Assembly (NCBI GenBank): GCA_012798185.1
Contig: JAAZNS010000382.1
Location: 1-10,308, forward strand
Source: Chloroflexota bacterium
Lineage (GTDB): Bacteria; Chloroflexota; Anaerolineae; Anaerolineales; UBA4823
DNA length: 10,308 nt
Direction: 5' to 3'
The number at the start of each line of letters is the position of its first letter. Positions within the stretch are counted from its first letter, which is position 1. This document shows positions 5,899 through 10,308 of this stretch, piece after piece. The notes under the pieces were generated by a model. The model saw only the letters and a list, made by a program, of their open reading frames with translations, was not told the origin of the DNA and searched no databases. Both the position numbers and the translations under genes were made by a program.

Positions 5899-6447
5899 TT
5901 ACGATTTTAATACCTGTTCGTATTTCTTCCGGAATTTTAAATCGTTTTCAAGAAACAGTAATCTCTGAATATTGTCAATAAGCTTTTTCTCAATTTCGTT
6001 TTCAGAAATATTTTGTAACGAAACGAGAATATCTTGTCGGATCAAGTTGTAATGTTTATCGTTGACGCAATTCATGTATCGTTCTTCCAAATGGGTGACA
6101 ACTGTTTCTTTTAATTCGGGGTTGGCTGCAGCGACCTTCCATATATTTTGCAGGCACTGTCTGGAGGTGATAAATTTTTCATCCCTGGTATGGCGGAGTA
6201 AACGATCGATGATAGTATTCATCCGCTTCTCATCATCGCTTTTTGCCAGGTTGCACAGAACCATAATGGCAATCGAGCGTTGAAATGAATTTTCATCATC
6301 GAGTTTTTGCAGTAATTCATCCCACACTTCGTATACCCAATCGACTTTTTCATCCGTAATGTGCAAGATAGTTTGTAATGCGTCCATGCGCAGTTTATCT
6401 TCTTTTGAAGAAAACTCATTGAATTTTTGCCGAATCGAACTGTCCAT
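5899..6447 (-). CDS. HEAT/ARM-like helical repeat protein
   Basis: This 182-residue, all-helical, highly charged protein has no signal or membrane segment, so it is probably cytoplasmic. It reads as stacked helix pairs: IRQKFNEFSSKEDKLRMDALQTILHIT (about 5-31), WVYEVWDELLQKLDDENSFQRSIAIMVLCNLAK (about 37-69), TIIDRLLRHTRDEKFITSRQCLQNIWKVAAA (about 78-108), HLEERYMNCVNDKHYNLIRQDILVSLQNIS (about 119-148), then a closing helix. The 'D---RS-AI--L--LA' pattern is that of HEAT/ARM protein-binding repeats. I recall similar proteins of about 180-200 residues with 'DEKFITSRQ--QNIWK' in Firmicutes, so the family may be widespread, but its function is unknown to me. GGAG lies 6 bases before the ATG at 6445-6447. 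The gene begins inside the end of the upstream peptidase-like gene (32-bp overlap), indicating co-expression. It may be a scaffold for the membrane proteins encoded upstream (inference). Confidence 0.82.
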   Translation of the reverse strand: MDSSIRQKFNEFSSKEDKLRMDALQTILHITDEKVDWVYEVWDELLQKLDDENSFQRSIAIMVLCNLAKSDDEKRMNTIIDRLLRHTRDEKFITSRQCLQNIWKVAAANPELKETVVTHLEERYMNCVNDKHYNLIRQDILVSLQNISENEIEKKLIDNIQRLLFLENDLKFRKKYEQVLKS

Positions 6448-8218
6448 TTTTAGCTCCTATCTTAATGAACCGTAACAATACACTGAAAAATATAAATGAA
6501 ATGATGAATGAAACTGCTGATAATAATCCCAAGGATTGATTATAGAGCCACATGCCATAACGGGGCTGGAAAGCTAGCGTATTGAAGGCATAGATCACTG
6601 CGGTGCTAAAAAGTGCTGTTGACCAGCTGGGGAATGTAATAACGATAACACCGATAAGCTTGCCAAGCCATGTGTGTGCTTGAAGATAGATCATTGACCC
6701 TAATGAGCCTAATAGAAACGCGCCTGCCAGACTGAGCGTGCTGAAAACCACTGCTTTCGAGGTAACCTTTACATGGGGCAGGCGCATAAGCATCGTGATG
6801 CCCTGAATGACTGCTAATGTAAACCCAATCCATAGTGCGGTGCGAAAATTCTGCCAGTGGATACGCTTTTTACGGATTTGCCAGACCAACCAAAGCAGCG
6901 GAATGACCGCAAAGCCCAGGTTGAGATAATCGCCGCCGGATTGCTGTAAGAAGATATAAGTGTAATCTATCGCATCTAGCAGGATATCGAACGGCATCCA
7001 ATACCCGGGCGGGTTGGGCATCATGCGCAAGGTAAGGTCGCCGCCGTTATGAATCAACAGGATGAATTTATCGCTGCCGATGTTGATCATTTGCATGCGG
7101 CTGTTGTAGATGAAATCTCCCTGGCTGGCAGAGGTTGTTCCTGGTGCTTCGATGAAGTTATAAGCTGCGCCATCAGCTACCCTGATCGGGATCAATCCCG
7201 CCGGCACATCCTTGTACTTCAGGATACGGTTTTTTCCTTCTATGCGGTCATCTATTAAACGGTAAGGCGGTTTGGATTGGAAAGCAATGCGTGGGTCGCC
7301 GAGTAAAAATTGATATGGGAAGCGGGCGAACCCTTGAAGTGTGCCGCGATTCTGCGCCTGAATGATATGCCCAATAGGGAAATCCTGCCAGGTATAGCGG
7401 AAGGGAAGCTGATTGAATTCGCCGATGAGATAGCCCTCGTTTGGGCTGAAAACAAAGCCGGAGTAAGCCGCTGCGCCTTGGTCGACGATGCGGCGGGCAA
7501 TTGAATCATCGTTCCACACCCGCAGAGTTTGGCAGCTCCCTGTAGCAATGACGATTGGACCGAGAGTGGGAATATCCCGGGTAGTGATTTTTTCTTCATC
7601 GAAGAGCCTCAAAAAGCTGTTTGCCCCGTGCCCGGTAAAGGTAAGGTAATCGGCAGATTTCAATGCGCCTACAAAACCATCTTTGTCTAATGGGTGGTTT
7701 ATGATTTGCCCTTGTTTGAACTCCAGCATCTGCCCTTTGAGATGGGCGGAAGGATTGGGGGCATTGATAGCAAAAAATGTCTGGCTGTTCACCTGAGTGC
7801 GCCGCTGCCATAATTCCCGCGCCAATTCGATGGTCGAACCAGTGATGATGCCTATGGAGACAGCCGAGGATTGTTCCTTCATGGTCATGCCGAATTCGAT
7901 TATCACCTCATCGGATAAAAAGCCTGGCGAGACTACCCATAATAGATAAATGGGATGGCAAGCCAGCGCATCGGATAAATTATGACCAAGAGGGGAGTTT
8001 TCCGCTGCTGCGATCTCTTTTGCCAGAGAATAAAAGGGGTCTTTGGCATCAGCCAGAACGACCAGCTCGCACGTCGATTGAGCCATGGATTGGCTGGTTT
8101 GGGTTGCGGCTTTCTCCGTCTGGCAGCAAACTGCGAGGGTGCACACCACCAAAATGATTAATAGAATGATTGAGACACGGGTCATGACAAAAGATTTATA
8201 GTTCCGGATAGGAACCAT
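6416..8218 (-). CDS. Membrane-anchored, gingipain (C25)/clan CD-like cysteine peptidase domain protein
   Basis: This is a 600-residue envelope protein. A hydrophobic export signal covers about 12-30 and ends LAVCC. Residue 31 or 32 could be a lipidated Cys, but the lipobox is not canonical. Residues about 50-315 look like a caspase/gingipain fold: YLTFTGHGANSF holds a His-Gly pair (His197), and GPIVIATGSCQTLRV holds a Cys after a hydrophobic strand (Cys229), the clan CD catalytic order. GAAAYSGF and the closing YQFLLGDPRIAF (GDP at 307-309) match the 'GDPsl' end of C25 peptidases. Residues about 320-410 form a beta region. Then come about five membrane helices (near 431-448, 458-478, 489-511, 519-545, 562-586) and a short polar tail. 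The peptidase domain should face outside the cytoplasm. No ribosome site supports the ATG at 8218; an in-frame ATG at 8185 would give a classical signal start. It lies 20 bp after the hydrolase gene. Confidence 0.75.
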   Translation of the reverse strand: MVPIRNYKSFVMTRVSIILLIILVVCTLAVCCQTEKAATQTSQSMAQSTCELVVLADAKDPFYSLAKEIAAAENSPLGHNLSDALACHPIYLLWVVSPGFLSDEVIIEFGMTMKEQSSAVSIGIITGSTIELARELWQRRTQVNSQTFFAINAPNPSAHLKGQMLEFKQGQIINHPLDKDGFVGALKSADYLTFTGHGANSFLRLFDEEKITTRDIPTLGPIVIATGSCQTLRVWNDDSIARRIVDQGAAAYSGFVFSPNEGYLIGEFNQLPFRYTWQDFPIGHIIQAQNRGTLQGFARFPYQFLLGDPRIAFQSKPPYRLIDDRIEGKNRILKYKDVPAGLIPIRVADGAAYNFIEAPGTTSASQGDFIYNSRMQMINIGSDKFILLIHNGGDLTLRMMPNPPGYWMPFDILLDAIDYTYIFLQQSGGDYLNLGFAVIPLLWLVWQIRKKRIHWQNFRTALWIGFTLAVIQGITMLMRLPHVKVTSKAVVFSTLSLAGAFLLGSLGSMIYLQAHTWLGKLIGVIVITFPSWSTALFSTAVIYAFNTLAFQPRYGMWLYNQSLGLLSAVSFIISFIFFSVLLRFIKIGAKNGQFDSAKIQ

Positions 8219-8238
8219 GCGGATGATTATTGTAACCG

Positions 8239-9135
8239 TTATGGTGTTTCGACCTCTTGCAGCAATGTTTTATCGAAAAAATCTATCGCCCGATGTTCAT
8301 ATTCATCAGGATAGAGGTCATGGGCACCCACGTGTGGGGTTTCAGGGGCAATCCACAATTCCGCCCGATTACTCACTGCGCTGGCAAAAAGTTTGTTGAA
8401 CTCAACTTCCTGAGTTTCAGCGCCACCGGCGATCAACAAGAATCGAGTTCCTTCTGCTTTTATCATCGAATCCAACAAGGGTTCAGGGGGTTTTTCACCG
8501 CTGAGGATTTGCACGGTGATGAACATCACCCGGGCAGTGAAATTGCGCACCAGCGGTCGTTCGGAAGACAGCGCCAGCAGTTCCTCAGTACAGCGGCGTG
8601 TGGCGCCATCGGCAACAATGGCAACGATTTCGGGGTTATCTGCGGCTGCACCAAGCAGTATTTCACCACCCATGGAAAGCCCTAAAGCGCCGATTTGCTG
8701 AATATTCGGTTGCGCATGCAGGAAATCTACGGCGGCAGCAACATCGCGCGAACCCTGCCAACCCAAACGGTTGGTCTTTCCGCCGCTGGCACCGTGACCA
8801 CGTGCATCTATCGCCAATACGCCATAACCGTGTGAAACCAGCAATTGGGCGAGGAACCGTAGCTGCTCGCGCGATCCTCCTGCCCCATGCAAAAGTAGTA
8901 TCACTGCACTATTAGCGGGCGGGGCATACCAGCCTGCCAGGGTAATGTTATCTTCGGTAGTTATCGAAACTGTTTTGAAAGGGGGCGGAGGCGTCCCGAC
9001 TGTTTGTTTTACCGGGATGATCGCTGCTATTCCCAGAGCTGCGGGTAGAACTAAATACAATCCAATGAGGATCGTAAATAAAATGGATATAAAAATACGC
9101 AGCAGGCGTAAACGAGACATCGATTTATTTTTCAT
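8239..9135 (-). CDS. Membrane-anchored alpha/beta hydrolase
   Basis: This 298-residue serine hydrolase has an N-terminal membrane segment (about 10-40) that should place the enzyme outside the cytoplasm. The fold is clear: VILLLHGAGGSREQLRFLA (about 78-96) supplies the oxyanion loop, and YGVLAIDARGHGASGG (about 104-119) follows. The nucleophile elbow is GLSMGGE (Ser154). The catalytic His is probably in TPHVGAH (His268 or His272). At the usual acid position, after strand 7, the sequence is LLIAGGAETQEVEF, so Glu240 would replace the common Asp. The overall type is that of YfhR/BAAT/Abhydrolase-like esterases and peptidases; the substrate is unknown. The start at 9135 has GAGG just 3 bases upstream, a short spacing, and a second Met at residue 6 has no better site. 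The peptidase-like gene begins 20 bp after the stop, so the two are very probably co-transcribed and could act together in the envelope. Confidence 0.88.
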   Translation of the reverse strand: MKNKSMSRLRLLRIFISILFTILIGLYLVLPAALGIAAIIPVKQTVGTPPPPFKTVSITTEDNITLAGWYAPPANSAVILLLHGAGGSREQLRFLAQLLVSHGYGVLAIDARGHGASGGKTNRLGWQGSRDVAAAVDFLHAQPNIQQIGALGLSMGGEILLGAAADNPEIVAIVADGATRRCTEELLALSSERPLVRNFTARVMFITVQILSGEKPPEPLLDSMIKAEGTRFLLIAGGAETQEVEFNKLFASAVSNRAELWIAPETPHVGAHDLYPDEYEHRAIDFFDKTLLQEVETP

Positions 9136-9189
9136 TCGCCTCGCTATAAATTATCCTTCTAAAGTTTGCCAGCGCAATAAGACGGAATG

Positions 9190-9837
9190 TTAGAAATACT
9201 TGACTTGATAATATATCACCACACCGATTATAAAGAGAATAACCGGTACGAACCAATCGACGATGGGATTCCAAATTTTATTCAGCCAATCAAAAAATGA
9301 CAGTTTAACTTTATCGATGTAGGCACGTTTCTCGAAGGTGGTGAAAAGGTTTTGCTGCACCCCGGCAAGGTCTGCCGCCCATAATTCCAGAATATCCTGA
9401 CGGCGGTAGATGTGTCGCTTCGAGCCGAAGAATTTATCTTTCTCGCTGCGCTTTTTGAGAAATTGGCGCAAAGGTACGGAAGATAACCCGAACAACACTA
9501 ATAGCGCAAGTATCAGGATAACGGGAATGAAAAACCAATCAATATACCTGGCAACTTGAAATAAAGCGCCGCCTCCAATGATAGTCACCGCCAGCGGTCT
9601 GAGAATGCGTAGGGCGGGTACGCGCCAATCATAAAATTTTAAAACGCATTCGTTGCAGATAAACCGTTTATCCTGGCTTTGTATTTCAAACCCATAAGTA
9701 GTGCTTGAGCTCCAGCCGCTTCCGGCGTAACCCTGCCGCCCCCAGGATTGGTGCGTGTGGCTAAGCTCGTTTTCAACGCCGTAATGAAAAGTATACTCTT
9801 TCCCCGGTTTATCGCGGTGACAATGTGCGCATTCCAT
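9190..9837 (-). CDS. Zinc-ribbon membrane protein of unknown function
   Basis: This 215-residue protein starts with MECAHCHRDKPG (Cys3, Cys6) and has FICNECVLKFYDW at about 59-71 (Cys61, Cys64). Together these form a probable four-Cys zinc ribbon, split by a 54-residue loop rich in Gly, Ser, Thr and His. Membrane helices lie near 80-97 and 100-118. A basic/amphipathic cytoplasmic stretch (about 122-180) contains KKRSEKDKFFGSKRHIYRRQDILELWAADL, and a final helix (about 192-211) ends in KYF. With the Cys-rich part before the first helix, the ribbon is probably cytoplasmic. I recognise no named family. The start is firm: GGAG (9846-9849) lies 8 bases before the ATG. A TATAAT at 9888-9893 may be its promoter. 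The hydrolase gene starts 54 bp downstream, so the gene may lead or belong to that operon. Confidence 0.8.
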   Translation of the reverse strand: MECAHCHRDKPGKEYTFHYGVENELSHTHQSWGRQGYAGSGWSSSTTYGFEIQSQDKRFICNECVLKFYDWRVPALRILRPLAVTIIGGGALFQVARYIDWFFIPVILILALLVLFGLSSVPLRQFLKKRSEKDKFFGSKRHIYRRQDILELWAADLAGVQQNLFTTFEKRAYIDKVKLSFFDWLNKIWNPIVDWFVPVILFIIGVVIYYQVKYF

Positions 9838-9887
9838 ATTGTTTTCTCCGATTTTGATTGATTTAAGGCTGCATGAAGCAGAGAATA

Positions 9888-9893
9888 ATTATA
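9888..9893 (-). promoter_or_regulatory. Possible -10 box for the zinc-ribbon membrane protein gene
   Basis: A perfect TATAAT on the minus strand lies about 51 bp before the ATG at 9837, in the 70-bp gap after the upstream gene's stop. The -35 region (about 9910-9916) shows no good TTGACA match, so this is tentative. Confidence 0.35.
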
Positions 9894-9907
9894 CTCCGGC
9901 GGGAATA

Positions 9908-10225
9908 TTATTGATGCGCTGGTATGATAATAAATTCATGAATGATGAAGCCAGAAAATAATCGATAAAAAAAGGCAGAAAACCAGGAAAATAGGAATCC
10001 AGGAAGATAAAAAAACTGAAGCCTGATAGCTAAAAGCTGATAGCGTCTTACCTGGTTGGCTTGGTTTTGCATGAATATCTTAATGGGTATGCCTAATTCC
10101 ACGGTTCCGAGATGTTTAAAGATATTGTTCCCCAACCCTTCGATGAGCGCTATTTCTGCTTCTTGGGCGGCTGCCAGTTCTCCCCGGGTCTTTGATAGCT
10201 GGATTGAAAGGTCGAGATTATCCAT
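9908..10225 (-). CDS. Small protein with a repeat-derived hydrophobic C-terminal tail
   Basis: This is a 105-residue open frame that I do not recognise. Residues 1-60 (DLSIQLSKTRGELAAAQEAEIALIEGLGNNIFKH... then IPIKIFMQNQANQVRR) look like a normal soluble helical protein, perhaps a coiled coil at 5-28. From about residue 62 the composition changes abruptly to YQLLAIRLQFFYLPGFLFSWF..., rich in Phe, Leu and Trp. That part is encoded by DNA carrying short direct repeats (CTGATAGC twice, CCAGGAA twice) and long A-runs, as seen in intergenic dispersed repeats. The original reading frame was therefore probably truncated and extended into non-coding DNA. The start is the best supported in the window: AGGAGG (10234-10239) lies 8 bases before the ATG at 10223-10225, with a TATAAT at 10285-10290. 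Truncation is inferred, not shown. Confidence 0.6.
   Translation of the reverse strand: MDNLDLSIQLSKTRGELAAAQEAEIALIEGLGNNIFKHLGTVELGIPIKIFMQNQANQVRRYQLLAIRLQFFYLPGFLFSWFSAFFYRLFSGFIIHEFIIIPAHQ
9983..10044. repeat. Short direct repeats (CCAGGAA x2, CTGATAGC x2)
   Basis: On the plus strand CCAGGAA occurs at 9983-9989 and 9999-10005 (16 bp apart), and CTGATAGC at 10023-10030 and 10037-10044 (14 bp apart), within purine-rich DNA with A-runs. The pattern resembles short tandem or dispersed repeats ('agctgatagct', 'ccaggaa') found in intergenic DNA of several phyla (from memory). Here it overlaps the 3' half of the small gene at 9908-10225. Confidence 0.45.
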
Positions 10226-10233
10226 GATTAGTT

Positions 10234-10239
10234 CCTCCT
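10234..10239 (-). promoter_or_regulatory. Consensus Shine-Dalgarno site fixing the start at 10225
   Basis: The minus strand reads AAAGGAGGAAC, with AGGAGG 8 bases before the ATG. It is the only full-consensus ribosome site in the window, and it argues that the small gene at 9908-10225 is or was well translated. Confidence 0.75.
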
Positions 10240-10284
10240 TTCAGAACATGCATATATGAATATTACTGAAGACGCGCCGGGTTC

Positions 10285-10290
10285 ATTATA
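10285..10290 (-). promoter_or_regulatory. Possible -10 box for the small gene at 10225
   Basis: A perfect TATAAT on the minus strand lies about 60 bp before the ATG. Its -35 partner would fall at or beyond the window edge (10308), so it cannot be verified here. Confidence 0.4.
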
Positions 10291-10308
10291 TTAAAAATAA
10301 TAAAAGCG

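Noticed and set aside
6219..6419. Alternative minus-strand frame of 66 codons within the HEAT-protein gene
   Set aside because: It is out of frame with a well-supported gene that has a GGAG site and regular helical repeats; the overlapping frame has no such support.
8217..8685. Plus-strand open frames opposite the hydrolase and peptidase-like genes
   Set aside because: They lack ribosome sites and recognisable domains, and they lie wholly antisense to genes with clear catalytic motifs; they are shadow frames.
6416..9135. Assigning the hydrolase/peptidase/HEAT cassette to a known antiviral defence system such as CHAT/caspase-type systems
   Set aside because: The peptidase-like domain is predicted to be extracytoplasmic and C25-like. 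No nucleic-acid-binding, gasdermin or sensor component is present, and no defence or mobile genes flank the cassette.
9150..9177. TTGCGC-16-GATAAT on the minus strand just before the hydrolase gene
   Set aside because: The boxes are weak and the predicted start would leave only about 8 leader bases before the ATG at 9135, overlapping the ribosome site; chance is likely.
1..10308. tRNA genes, CRISPR repeats, riboswitches or insertion-sequence ends
   Set aside because: Scanning by eye found no cloverleaf with a T-loop consensus, no regularly spaced repeats, no transposase motif and no flanking inverted repeats with target duplications.

Overview
The window is bacterial chromosome of moderate GC (about the mid-40s percent by eye). 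It carries one cut-off gene and ten complete protein-coding genes, with no rRNA, tRNA, CRISPR array or intact insertion sequence that I can recognise. The best taxonomic clue is the secreted protein at 4300-5334. Its central domain and its DWAVGNNVGPTAV linker resemble cell-surface proteins I associate with Chloroflexota (Anaerolineae). The mix of membrane proteins, an ornithine-cyclodeaminase-family enzyme and short repeat-like intergenic DNA is compatible with that. This assignment is an inference from recall, not a search result.

Left part (1-1685): the start of an ABC-transporter ATPase runs leftward off the window edge. After about 550 bp without a recognisable gene comes a clear sigma-70-type promoter (645-673), directly followed by a perfect 10-bp inverted repeat. 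These lead a two-gene rightward operon: a six-helix membrane protein and a small winged-helix regulator whose start overlaps the membrane gene by 20 bp. The inverted repeat sits where a repressor would block transcription, so the pair looks autoregulated.

Middle part (1695-5334, all leftward): a conserved protein of unknown function lies 11 bp downstream of a class I SAM-dependent methyltransferase and is probably co-transcribed with it. Next comes an ornithine cyclodeaminase/mu-crystallin family enzyme with its own extended -10 promoter. Last is a secreted surface protein with its own promoter and a convincing rho-independent terminator. About 560 bp follow without a convincing gene (5335-5898), possibly holding decayed coding sequence.

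Right part (5899-10225, all leftward): in transcription order this is a small protein with a repeat-derived tail, a zinc-ribbon membrane protein, an exported membrane-anchored alpha/beta hydrolase, a 600-residue membrane protein, and a helical (HEAT/ARM-like) repeat protein. The 600-residue protein has a predicted extracytoplasmic clan CD (gingipain/C25-like) cysteine peptidase domain and about five C-terminal membrane helices. The last three genes are tightly packed (20-bp gap, then a 32-bp overlap), which suggests one operon. This hydrolase / caspase-fold peptidase / HEAT-protein cassette is the most interesting part of the window. I do not recognise it as a described system.
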